9,869 nt of DNA, taken from assembly GCA_046295655.1 (NCBI GenBank), contig JBKBMT010000083.1, positions 1-9,869 of the forward strand, read 5' to 3'. The position numbers and the translations under genes were made by a program. The notes under the pieces are model-generated. The model worked only from the letters and a program-made list of their open reading frames with translations, ran no database searches and was not told the origin of the DNA. The stretch comes from JBKBMT01 sp046295655. Lineage in GTDB: Bacteria > Pseudomonadota > Alphaproteobacteria > Rhodobacterales > Rhodobacteraceae. This document shows, piece after piece, positions 1 through 5,965 of this stretch; the stretch's first letter is position 1; the number at the start of each line of letters is the position of its first letter.

Positions 1-299
1 TGCATCCGGTCACAGGTGACGACATGGCGAACCTCGGCCATATCATCGGCAGGAGCCACGCCGCGCCGCAGACTCCAGCCGCCGGCACCGACCAGCGCCC
101 CGGCCTCGGTCACGGCGACATAGTATCGTCCCGACGCCAGCAGCCCGGGTCGCGCACGCGCGATCAGCGGGACGGCCGTCACCATCACCGAGGGCGGATA
201 GTGGGCCGAAAGACTGCGCGGATAGACCCGGGCCAGAAGCGCCTCGACATCCGCCAGATCGGCCGGCGACGCGGTGCGGATCGTCAAGGTGTCGAGCAT
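1..299 (-). CDS. GNAT-family N-acetyltransferase, N-terminal part (cut by window edge)
   Basis: This is a partial gene: 99 residues are visible and the frame is still open at position 1. The ATG at 297-299 is preceded by a G-rich ribosome site (AGGGGGG about 6 nt upstream). The protein starts MLDTLTIRTASPADLADV, the usual first beta strand and helix of a GNAT fold. Residues 59-66 (RYYVAVTE) and 69-75 (LVGAGGW) form the central hairpin, and residues 89-94 (EVRHVV) match the strand that carries acetyl-CoA-binding backbone atoms just before the missing pyrophosphate loop. GNAT enzymes move an acetyl group from acetyl-CoA to an amine; the substrate cannot be read from this fragment. It lies downstream of rpmG but beyond a strong terminator, so it probably has its own promoter. 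The family call is solid from pattern alone, while the specific role is unknown. Confidence 0.85.
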   Translation of the reverse strand, partial: MLDTLTIRTASPADLADVEALLARVYPRSLSAHYPPSVMVTAVPLIARARPGLLASGRYYVAVTEAGALVGAGGWSLRRGVAPADDMAEVRHVVTCDRM

Positions 300-360
300 G
301 TCCGGGCCCCCCCTGGTTTCGTCGCAAGATGGTGCCGGACCGTCGCCCGTAAAGAGCCCG

Positions 361-390
361 AACGAAAAGGGCCGCGCAGCGCGCGGCCCT
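361..390 (-). terminator. Intrinsic terminator of rpmG
   Basis: A perfect 10-bp GC-rich stem (368-377 pairing with 381-390, arm AGGGCCGCGC) closes a 3-nt loop. On the minus strand it is followed by TTTTCGTT. It sits 24 bp past the rpmG stop and separates rpmG from the GNAT gene. Confidence 0.87.
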
Positions 391-414
391 ACCGACAATC
401 GGCGCGGCAGGATC

Positions 415-582
415 CTACTTGATCTTGCCTTCCTTGAACTCGACATGCTTGCGCGCGACGGGGTCGTATTTGCGCACCGTCATCTTCTCGGTCATGGTCC
501 GGGCATTCTTCTTGGTCACGTAGAAATAGCCCGTGTCCGCCGTCGAGTTCAGACGGATCTTGATCGTGGTCGGCTTCGCCAT
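415..582 (-). CDS. rpmG: 50S ribosomal protein L33
   Basis: The product has 55 residues, the normal length for bacterial L33. It begins MAKPTTIKIRLNSTADTGYF, continues with YVTKKNARTM, and ends with the conserved RKYDPVARKHVEFKEGKIK. L33 binds 23S rRNA near the E site of the large ribosomal subunit. There are no cysteines, so this is the zinc-free (C-minus) form, as expected in Alphaproteobacteria. The ATG at 580-582 has an AGGAGA ribosome site 6-7 nt upstream. The gene appears to be a single-gene transcript: a TTGACT promoter candidate lies upstream at 671-676 and a strong terminator at 361-390 downstream. Nothing is unusual about it. Confidence 0.97.
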   Translation of the reverse strand: MAKPTTIKIRLNSTADTGYFYVTKKNARTMTEKMTVRKYDPVARKHVEFKEGKIK

Positions 583-647
583 CGTCCTGTCTCCTGCCTA
601 CGGACGGGCAACCCGGCGGGCGCGGTCCGTCGAAAATTCAGACCCGC

Positions 648-676
648 CCTTTGCGGCAGCCGCGCGCCGGAGTCAA
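648..676 (-). promoter_or_regulatory. Candidate promoter of rpmG
   Basis: On the minus strand TTGACT (671-676) is followed after 17 bp by CAAAGG (648-653). The -35 box is good and the -10 box is poor, so the assignment rests on the -35 box and its position about 70-90 bp upstream of the rpmG start. The rest of 583-688 shows no gene. Confidence 0.3.
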
Positions 677-707
677 GCCCGCCCCGCGCTATTTCGGCGC
701 GGGCTTG
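674..707 (-). terminator. Stem-loop at the end of the DUF533 gene
   Basis: A 9-bp inverted repeat (CAAGCCCGC at 674-682, GCGGGCTTG at 699-707) overlaps the last codons and stop of the DUF533 gene. An alternative 7-bp stem (683-689 with 697-703) competes with it. No T-tract follows on the minus strand, so it may be a weak or non-intrinsic terminator, or a 3'-end-protecting hairpin. It also overlaps the TTGACT box proposed for rpmG. Confidence 0.35.
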
Positions 708-1369
708 TGCAGACTGACATGGATCGACTTCACGGTGGCCGCATCGAGGCCAAGGGCCGCCGCGAGGGTGCGCAGATACTGCGCCTCGGCATCGGTGTCG
801 ACCCGGATGGCCATGGCCGCGGCGGTATAGACCTGTGCTGCCGCCTCGGCGCCCGCATCGCGCGCAAGCCCCAGCGGATCGACCGGCTTCTTCAGCTCCT
901 GCTCGACGAAATCGCGTTCTTCCGCGGTCGCACCTTCGAGATAGGTCATGATGATGCGCCGTTCCTCGGCGTCGATCTCGCCATCGGCCTTCGCCGCCTG
1001 GATCATGGCACGGATCATCAGCCGCGCGTTCGCCTCGGTCGCCTCGGTGGCCGCAGAGGTGCCGGTCAGCTGATCCATCATCGAGGCACCGGCCGCCACG
1101 CCCTGCGCAGCCATACCGCCGAGGGCGCCAAGAAGTCCGCCCAGACCCGCCGCGGCGCTGGTCACGGCCTCCGCCGGCTGCCGCGAGACGCCGGGAATGC
1201 CGAGCCGGGTCATCATGGCCTCCATCTGGTCGGCCATCCCCGCCAGTTGCGGGTTCTTGCGCATCTGTTCCTGGATGCCGGCCATGCCGCCACCCTGCTT
1301 GTACATCTCGACCCCCTTCGCGGCGGCGAAGCCCGCGGCCAGCGTGGCAAGCGTGCGAACGAAACTCAT
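689..1369 (-). CDS. DUF533 / TerB-like protein
   Basis: The product has 226 residues starting MSFVRTLATLAAGFAAAKGV. The N-terminal part is rich in Gly, Ala and Met and includes KQGGGMAGIQEQMRK. Residues 73-90 are a Gly/Ala-rich stretch. The C-terminal part (about 115-226) is a helical TerB-like domain with the acidic motif KADGEIDAEER near residues 128-138, which in TerB-type folds lines a metal site. This order fits the DUF533 family (E. coli YebE-like), often labelled tellurite-resistance TerB family; the biochemical role is not known, and tellurite resistance should not be assumed. The frame is open upstream into rnpB, but the ATG at 1367-1369 is chosen because GGGGGG lies just upstream and the family starts MSF. 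It lies 63 bp after rnpB with no clear terminator between, so read-through from the rnpB promoter is possible. Confidence 0.85.
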   Translation of the reverse strand: MSFVRTLATLAAGFAAAKGVEMYKQGGGMAGIQEQMRKNPQLAGMADQMEAMMTRLGIPGVSRQPAEAVTSAAAGLGGLLGALGGMAAQGVAAGASMMDQLTGTSAATEATEANARLMIRAMIQAAKADGEIDAEERRIIMTYLEGATAEERDFVEQELKKPVDPLGLARDAGAEAAAQVYTAAAMAIRVDTDAEAQYLRTLAAALGLDAATVKSIHVSLHKPAPK

Positions 1370-1432
1370 GGCACCCCCCGGATTGGAACCCTGAATGAAG
1401 CTTACGCGCCGACAGGCAACAATCCAGTGAAA

Positions 1433-1828
1433 TCGCGCGGAGGGCCTGTAAGCCGGGTTCTGTCCGGGCGGTTTCCCGCCCTGGATGACCATTCCTCTGG
1501 TCCCGCGGTTGCCCGCGGGATCAAGCTGCCAACCCGGGCCTCTCGGGCTGAGACGTCCCTGCGGCGATATCCCCGAGGGGATCAGCCCCGCGCGAGGCCC
1601 CTATTCGGCATTGCTCCGGGTGGGGCTTGCCGTGCCGTCCCGGTTGCCCGGTCCGCGGTGGGCTCTTACCCCACCGTTTCACCCTTGCCCTGCACGCAGG
1701 GCGGTCTGTTCTCTGTGGCGCTTTCCCTCGGGTTTCCCCGGCCGGGCGTTACCCGGCACCCTTGTCTCATGGAGCCCGGACTTTCCTCGGGCGCTGCCGC
1801 CCGCGGTCATCCGGCCCTCCGCGCAGTC
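1433..1828 (-). ncRNA. rnpB: RNase P RNA (type A)
   Basis: This is the catalytic RNA of RNase P, which cuts the 5' leader from pre-tRNAs. Read on the minus strand, the universal blocks are all present: GAGGAAAGTCCGGGCTCC (1771-1788), ACAGAGAACAGACCGCC (1700-1716) and ACAGAACCCGGCTTAC (1448-1463). The ends are fixed by the P1 helix: 1813-1824 pairs perfectly with 1435-1446 (12 bp, GCGCGGAGGGCC type). The resulting length of about 395 nt is normal for an alphaproteobacterial RNA. Its 5' end coincides with the stop codon of the upstream amidase gene, and a promoter candidate lies within that gene. No clear terminator is seen between its 3' end and the DUF533 start. Exact ends are accurate to a few bases. 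Confidence 0.97.
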
Positions 1829-2477
1829 ACGAGGTAAGCGCCGGCCGCCCCGCCGTCAAGCGCAGCCCCGCCGCCAGCGCCCGGTCGGTATCGTCGAGTT
1901 GCCCCGAGGCCCAGGGCCGGAAGCGCATCCGGAACGCCCGCAGAAGCACCTCCGGAGCGGTGTCCGGGTATCCGAAGGCGCGCAGGTCCGTCGCGAAATC
2001 CCCCGGCGCGGCCGGTGCGGGCCAGACCGAAAGCCCTGCGCGGGCAAGCCTGCGCCAGTCGAACCGGGGGCCGGGATCGGCCTTGCGGTCCGGGGCCATG
2101 TCGGAATGGCCGATGACACCTTCGGGGGGTATGAGCCAGCGCCGCAGGATGCCGAAGAGCAGCCGCTCCAGCGCCGCCATCTGCGGTTCCGGGAAGGGGC
2201 TTGCGCCGTCATTGTCCAGCTCGATCCCGATCGAGCGCGAATTGACATCGCCCCGACCGGCCCATGCCCCTGCCCCGGCATGCCAGGCGCGCCGATCCTC
2301 GGGCACCAGCGCCTCGACCGCGCCGTTGCGTCCGATCAGCCAATGGGCAGATACCTCGGCCGCCGGGTCGCACAGCCGCGCCCGCGCCGCCGCGCAGCTT
2401 TCCATGGCAGTGTAGTGCAGAACGACAAGCTCGGGCCGGAGATCGCCGCGGCGTGGCCCGTGGTTCGGCGAGGCCAC
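1827..2477 (-). CDS. N-acetylmuramoyl-L-alanine amidase, AmpD/AmiD type
   Basis: The product is a 216-residue zinc amidase of the Amidase_2 family, which cuts the bond between MurNAc (or anhydroMurNAc) and the stem peptide. Zinc ligands are visible as H21 (VVLHYTA), H124 (GHSDMAPDRKADPG) and D134. E86 (IGIELDN) and K132 match the catalytic Glu and Lys of AmpD, with the same spacing to the zinc histidine (38 and 8 residues). Residues about 155-216 resemble the C-terminal peptidoglycan-binding helix bundle of AmiD (LRAFGYPDTAPEVLLRAFRM). No signal peptide or lipobox is seen, so a cytoplasmic, recycling role like AmpD is possible although the domain layout is AmiD-like. The start is GTG at 2475-2477, directly after the lipoprotein's TAG; no good ribosome site precedes it, so translational coupling is likely. 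No later start keeps H21 with a full N terminus. Confidence 0.9.
   Translation of the reverse strand: MASPNHGPRRGDLRPELVVLHYTAMESCAAARARLCDPAAEVSAHWLIGRNGAVEALVPEDRRAWHAGAGAWAGRGDVNSRSIGIELDNDGASPFPEPQMAALERLLFGILRRWLIPPEGVIGHSDMAPDRKADPGPRFDWRRLARAGLSVWPAPAAPGDFATDLRAFGYPDTAPEVLLRAFRMRFRPWASGQLDDTDRALAAGLRLTAGRPALTS
1831..1859 (-). promoter_or_regulatory. Candidate rnpB promoter inside the amidase gene
   Basis: On the minus strand TTGACG (1854-1859) is followed after 16-17 bp by TTACCT/TACCTC (1831-1837), placing the start of transcription within a few bases of the mature rnpB 5' end near 1828. The -35 box is strong and the -10 box weak. The whole element lies in the last codons of the amidase gene. 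Confidence 0.55.
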
Positions 2478-3161
2478 CTATTGCAGCGCCGCCCGGAACG
2501 GGCGCGGATCCCAGCCGCAGGCGAAGCCGTCGCCGTCGGGATCAACCCCCATCGGGTCGCGTTCGGGTCCGCCCCGGCGCAGGAATTCCTCCTGCGCAAG
2601 GTCGGCCGACACGAACCGCCCGCAGGCGGATTCGTAGCTGGTGAACCGGATCCCGCCGCGTCGATACATCTGCGTGCCGGGACTGTGCCGGGTGGACAGC
2701 GCGAATTCGACGATGTTCGGCCCGGCCGGTCCGGTCCGGGTGGGCAGCGCCGTGGGCTGGACAACGACATACTGCTCCCGCTGACGGCGCAGACGTTCGG
2801 CATCGCTCTCGATGCTTTCGCGCGCCGCAACCGCATCGAAGTCCTGTTCGTCCGAGATGCGCGGGCTGCCCGGCGCCGCATGGCGCAGCTCGCCCGACTG
2901 CGGCGCGATCCCGGCGAAGGTATCGGCCCGGGGCCGTTCGCCGGACGGCAAGGGCTGCGGTGCCGGCGCGGGGGCCGAGGCGATGCGTTCGCCGCTGATC
3001 GGCGGCTGGCGCGAGGGCGGCACGCCCGACAGTTCTGCCTGCCGCCGGGCCATGTAGTCGGCATAGCTTTCGAAGCCTACACCGCGCGCGGAATCCGGCA
3101 CCTCGGGCGCGCAGGCCGCAAGGGCGAGGAGCACGGCAAGGGCAGCGGCAGGACGAAGCAT
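2478..3161 (-). CDS. Lipoprotein with C-terminal excalibur-like domain
   Basis: The product has 227 residues. MLRPAAALAVLLALAAC is a lipoprotein signal with lipobox LAAC and the lipidated Cys at 17; the next residue is Ala, which favours outer-membrane sorting. Residues about 45-110 are rich in Pro, Ala and Ser, and about 115-130 are charged. The C terminus (about 175-220) has the excalibur layout: C180, then an FL..GGP..DP stretch, the acidic loop DPDGDG and C215, a pattern linked to calcium binding and extracellular proteins. The function is unknown. The frame is open further upstream, but the ATG at 3159-3161 is chosen because it gives an intact lipoprotein signal and has GAGG upstream. 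It begins 31 bp after gatA and its TAG touches the GTG of the amidase gene, suggesting a gatCA-lipoprotein-amidase transcript. The lipoprotein call is firm; the domain name rests on motif reading. Confidence 0.87.
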   Translation of the reverse strand: MLRPAAALAVLLALAACAPEVPDSARGVGFESYADYMARRQAELSGVPPSRQPPISGERIASAPAPAPQPLPSGERPRADTFAGIAPQSGELRHAAPGSPRISDEQDFDAVAARESIESDAERLRRQREQYVVVQPTALPTRTGPAGPNIVEFALSTRHSPGTQMYRRGGIRFTSYESACGRFVSADLAQEEFLRRGGPERDPMGVDPDGDGFACGWDPRPFRAALQ

Positions 3162-3192
3162 CACATCCTCGGCATCGGTCTTTCGCGGCGGC

Positions 3193-4671
3193 TTACCACC
3201 ATTTCCCGGGCTTGGAAACAAAGCCTGCCGCGCGTTCCAGCACGAGGGCGTGATTGAGAAGCCCGCCCTCGTCCCACGGTCGCCCGATCAGCTGCAACCC
3301 CAGAGGCAAGCCCTGCCGGTCAAGCCCCGCAGGGACCGATATGCCGGGCAGGCCCGCAAGGTTCACCGTCACGGTGAACACGTCGTTCAGATACATCTGC
3401 ACCGGAGTGGCATCCGCCATCTCGCCCAGACCGAAGGCGGCCGAGGGCGTTGCGGGGGTCAGGATCGCGTCGATACCGTCGGCGAAGGCGATCTCGAAAT
3501 CCCGCTTGATCAACGCCCGGACCTTGCGCGCGCGGTTGTAATAGGCGTCGTAGAAGCCGGCCGACAGCACATAGGTGCCGATCATCACCCGCCGCTGCAC
3601 CTCGCTCCCAAAGCCTTCGCCCCGGGTCTTTTCGTACATCTCCACGATGCCCTCGCCCTGCGAGAGCGTCGCCCGGTGACCGTAGCGGACCCCGTCATAG
3701 CGCGCGAGGTTCGACGAGGCCTCGGCCGGGGCGATCACATAGTAGGCCGGCAACGCGTATTTCGTGTGCGGCAGGCTGATGTCGACGATCTCGGCACCGG
3801 CATCGCGCAGCATCTCGACACCCTGCTGCCAGAGCGCCTCGATCTCGTCGGGCATCCCGTCCATGCGGTATTCGCGGGGAATGCCGATCCGGTTGCCGCG
3901 GATGTCCCCGGTCAGCATGCCCTCGAAATCCGGCACCGGCAGGTCGGCCGAAGTGGAATCCTTCGGGTCGTGTCCGGCCATCGCCTGAAGCATGATCGCC
4001 GCATCGCGCACGGATTTCGTCATCGGCCCGGCCTGATCGAGGCTCGACGCGAAGGCGACGATACCCCAGCGGCTGACCCGGCCGTAGGTCGGCTTGATCC
4101 CGACGATGCCGGTGAAGGCGGCAGGCTGGCGGATGGAGCCGCCGGTGTCGGTTCCGGTGGCAGCAAGACAGAGATCGGCCGCGACCGCCGCCGCCGATCC
4201 GCCCGACGACCCGCCGGGGGTCAGCCGCCGGTCATCCACCTTCCACGGATTGACCGCGCAGCCGTAGCACGAGGTCTCGTTCGAACTGCCCATGGCGAAT
4301 TCGTCCATGTTCAGCTTGCCCAGCATCACCGCGCCGGCGTCGAACAGCTGCTGGGTGACGGTCGATTCGTATTCCGGTCTGAACCCCCGAAGGATGTTGC
4401 TGGCGGCCTGGCTGGGCACGCCCCGGGTGCAGAACAGATCCTTGATCCCCACGGGGATGCCGCACATCGCCGGCGCCTCGCCCGCCCGCAGCCGCGCGTC
4501 GGCCGCCCGCGCCTGGGTCAGCGCGATCTCCGGCGTCTTGTGCACGAAGGCATTGAGCCCGTCGCCCGCATCCATCGCGGTCAGACAGGCCATTGTCAGA
4601 TCCTCGGCGGTGATCTCGCCCTTGCGCAGCAGATCCCGCGCCTCGGCGATGGAAAGGCTGTTCAGGCTCAT
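3193..4671 (-). CDS. gatA: Asp-tRNA(Asn)/Glu-tRNA(Gln) amidotransferase subunit A
   Basis: The product is a 492-residue amidase-signature enzyme of usual GatA length. It releases ammonia from glutamine (or asparagine) for GatB, which converts Glu-tRNA(Gln) or Asp-tRNA(Asn) to the correct aminoacyl-tRNA. The Ser-cisSer-Lys triad is visible as K77 (GIKDLF), S155 (TPGGSSGGSAA) and S179 (TDTGGSIRQPAAFTG). The Ser-Ser spacing of 24 equals that of the Staphylococcus aureus enzyme. The C terminus contains the family blocks GLPGISVPAGL and PLGLQLIGRPWDE. The ATG at 4669-4671 overlaps the gatC stop (ATGA), giving tight coupling. gatB is not in this window. It appears intact. Confidence 0.98.
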   Translation of the reverse strand: MSLNSLSIAEARDLLRKGEITAEDLTMACLTAMDAGDGLNAFVHKTPEIALTQARAADARLRAGEAPAMCGIPVGIKDLFCTRGVPSQAASNILRGFRPEYESTVTQQLFDAGAVMLGKLNMDEFAMGSSNETSCYGCAVNPWKVDDRRLTPGGSSGGSAAAVAADLCLAATGTDTGGSIRQPAAFTGIVGIKPTYGRVSRWGIVAFASSLDQAGPMTKSVRDAAIMLQAMAGHDPKDSTSADLPVPDFEGMLTGDIRGNRIGIPREYRMDGMPDEIEALWQQGVEMLRDAGAEIVDISLPHTKYALPAYYVIAPAEASSNLARYDGVRYGHRATLSQGEGIVEMYEKTRGEGFGSEVQRRVMIGTYVLSAGFYDAYYNRARKVRALIKRDFEIAFADGIDAILTPATPSAAFGLGEMADATPVQMYLNDVFTVTVNLAGLPGISVPAGLDRQGLPLGLQLIGRPWDEGGLLNHALVLERAAGFVSKPGKWW

Positions 4672-4955
4672 TCCACCACCTTCGGCACGGCAAAGAAGCC
4701 CTCGCGCGCATCCGGCGCATTCGACAGCACCTTCTCGGGATAGCCGCCGTCGGTGACTTCATCGGCTCGCCGCTTCAGCCGCATCGGCGTCACGCTGACC
4801 ATGGGCTCGACCCCGGACACATCGACCTCGTTGAGCTGCTCCATGAAGGTCAGGATGCCCGACAGCTCCTGCGCGAGACGCGGGAGCGCCGTCTCCTCCA
4901 CCCGGATCCGCGCAAGATGCGCCACCCTGCGCGCGGTGTCGATGTCGATGCTCAT
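4668..4955 (-). CDS. gatC: Asp-tRNA(Asn)/Glu-tRNA(Gln) amidotransferase subunit C
   Basis: The product has 95 residues, a typical GatC, which wraps around GatA and GatB and stabilises the GatCAB complex in the cytoplasm. Recognisable blocks are MSIDIDTARRVAHLARI at the start, LAQELSGILTFMEQLNEVDV (about 28-47), GVEPMVSV (about 48-55) and the C-terminal NAPDAREGFFAVPKVVE. The frame is open upstream, but the ATG at 4953-4955 matches the family start and has GGAGG about 7 nt upstream. It is the first gene of the minus-strand block, with a 4-bp overlap into gatA. Confidence 0.97.
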   Translation of the reverse strand: MSIDIDTARRVAHLARIRVEETALPRLAQELSGILTFMEQLNEVDVSGVEPMVSVTPMRLKRRADEVTDGGYPEKVLSNAPDAREGFFAVPKVVE

Positions 4956-4982
4956 GGAAGCCTCCGGTCGGTCTGGCGGGGG

Positions 4983-5009
4983 TTTAGCGCCCTGCCCGAT
5001 GCGCTGCAA
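4983..5009 (-). promoter_or_regulatory. Weak candidate promoter of gatCA
   Basis: On the minus strand TTGCAG (5004-5009) is followed after 15 bp by GCTAAA (4983-4988), about 28 bp upstream of gatC. The boxes are imperfect and the spacing is short; it is offered because of its position. Confidence 0.22.
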
Positions 5010-5055
5010 GCGGCAGACCGATTCGCCCGGCCGGGCGGCGGCGTTGTTTCTGCCG

Positions 5056-5102
5056 GTCTCCGGTCCGGCGTGCAAACGGCGCATGCAAGGCGGTCCGGAG
5101 AC
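5056..5102. repeat. Inverted repeat in the gatC / VPLPA-CTERM intergenic region
   Basis: A perfect 8-bp dyad (GTCTCCGG at 5056-5063 and CCGGAGAC at 5095-5102) encloses 31 bp that contains the palindrome GCATGC and a near-direct repeat starting TGCAA. It lies between the two divergent genes and upstream of the plus-strand promoter candidate, so an operator or a transcript hairpin are both possible. No T-tract follows either arm. The rest of 4956-5233 holds no gene that I can support. Confidence 0.45.
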
Positions 5103-5138
5103 AATGATGCGGCGATTCCCGGCGCGGTCGGCAGGAAT

Positions 5139-5167
5139 TTGACCTGAGCATGCGACTGGAGGATACT
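5139..5167 (+). promoter_or_regulatory. Candidate sigma-70 promoter of the VPLPA-CTERM gene
   Basis: TTGACC (5139-5144) is followed after exactly 17 bp by GATACT (5162-5167, four of six matches to TATAAT). It sits 67 bp upstream of the ATG at 5234, on the correct strand and in noncoding DNA. Confidence 0.48.
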
Positions 5168-5233
5168 TCGCGCGCGCTCCTGGCGGCAGCCATCCCGACT
5201 GCCGCTCGTTCGGGGTGAATCGTGGAGAGTGTC

Positions 5234-5917
5234 ATGAAAGCATTGATCTCCGGCTCGGCGCTCGGGCTGGGCATAGCCGCCGTGCCAGCTGCGGCTGCAA
5301 CCATCATCGACAACACCACCCACGGCCTTTACAACGCCGGCATCGGAACGGTGCTGGACGGAACCAATCCGTTCGGCGGCAACTTCATGTTCCCGCTCGC
5401 CAACGTCGCCGGCGGCGATCCCAGTCTCGACATTCCCGCCGCGAACGAGCCCGACCTGTCCGCCGCAGCTGGCGCGCTGGGCAACTGGCTGACGAACCCG
5501 GCAAGCCCCGGCGGCAGCTGGTCGGCCGGTCCGGTGGCGATCCCCCTGACATGGGCGGTGAACACCGAGACGGCGATCATCTATGCGCTGGACGCCGGAC
5601 CGGGCAAGCTTCTGAAGAACGTCGTGGCCACCTTCGGCGTGGACAACGGTCTGTTCGTCTGGCTGAACGGCGTGTTCCAGGGCGGGCACCTGCGCCCCGG
5701 CGGCGTGGTGCTGGGCGAGTTCGTGGTCAACCTCGGCGATCTCGGTCCGGGCACGCATTACCTCCAGCTTCTGCGCGAGGATCATGGGGGCGCCACGGGC
5801 TATGCCGTCAGCATAACCGCCGATATCGCGGCGATCCCGCTGCCGGCCGCCGGCTGGCTCTTGCTGGCGGGGCTTGGCGGGCTGGTGGCCGTGCGTAGGC
5901 GCAGGCGCGCGGCCTGA
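5234..5917 (+). CDS. Exported VPLPA-CTERM sorting-domain protein
   Basis: The product has 227 residues. Residues 1-22 (MKALISGSALGLGIAAVPAAAA) are a signal peptide with cleavage probably after Ala21 or Ala22. The mature body looks all-beta; residues 137-149 (DNGLFVWLNGVFQ) resemble the strand-turn of galactose-binding-like jelly rolls, suggesting sugar or surface binding. The C terminus is a tripartite sorting tail: IPLPA (201-205), a hydrophobic segment GWLLLAGLGGLVAV, then RRRRR. This is the VPLPA-CTERM version of PEP-CTERM, with Ile for the first Val; such tails are processed by exosortase-type enzymes, none of which is in this window. A GTG at 5222 is in frame, but the ATG at 5234 is preferred because GGAGAG (5224-5229) is well placed for it and it gives a clean signal peptide. 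The ligand and function are unknown. It ends 17 bp before a terminator. Confidence 0.88.
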   Translation: MKALISGSALGLGIAAVPAAAATIIDNTTHGLYNAGIGTVLDGTNPFGGNFMFPLANVAGGDPSLDIPAANEPDLSAAAGALGNWLTNPASPGGSWSAGPVAIPLTWAVNTETAIIYALDAGPGKLLKNVVATFGVDNGLFVWLNGVFQGGHLRPGGVVLGEFVVNLGDLGPGTHYLQLLREDHGGATGYAVSITADIAAIPLPAAGWLLLAGLGGLVAVRRRRRAA

Positions 5918-5934
5918 CACCCCCACGCAGGAAC

Positions 5935-5962
5935 AAAGGGCCGCCCCCGTGGCGGCCCTTTT
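5935..5962. terminator. Bidirectional terminator between convergent genes
   Basis: An 11-bp stem (AAAGGGCCGCC at 5935-5945, GGCGGCCCTTT at 5951-5961) with a 5-nt loop is followed by TTTT on the plus strand; on the minus strand the hairpin ends in TTTGTT. It lies 17 bp after the VPLPA-CTERM stop and 4 bp after the ceramidase-like stop, so it can serve both genes. Confidence 0.87.
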
Positions 5963-5965
5963 CGT

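Noticed and set aside
43..327. Minus-strand 94-codon frame over the GNAT fragment
   Set aside because: It is in a different frame from the GNAT gene, is rich in Gly and Arg, and lacks any domain; the GNAT frame starting at 299 is clearly the coding one.
533..1837. Plus-strand open frame of 434 codons over rpmG, DUF533 and rnpB
   Set aside because: It is antisense to three well-supported features, with Arg/His-rich composition typical of a shadow frame.
1485..3257. Long plus-strand open frame (590 codons) across rnpB, the amidase and lipoprotein genes
   Set aside because: It begins antisense to RNase P RNA, giving a familiar type of spurious database protein, and the rest mirrors real minus-strand genes in high-GC DNA; the product is Arg/Pro/Ala-rich with no domain.
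3250..4743. Plus-strand open frame of 497 codons opposite gatA
   Set aside because: It is a complete shadow of gatA, whose catalytic triad is intact on the other strand.
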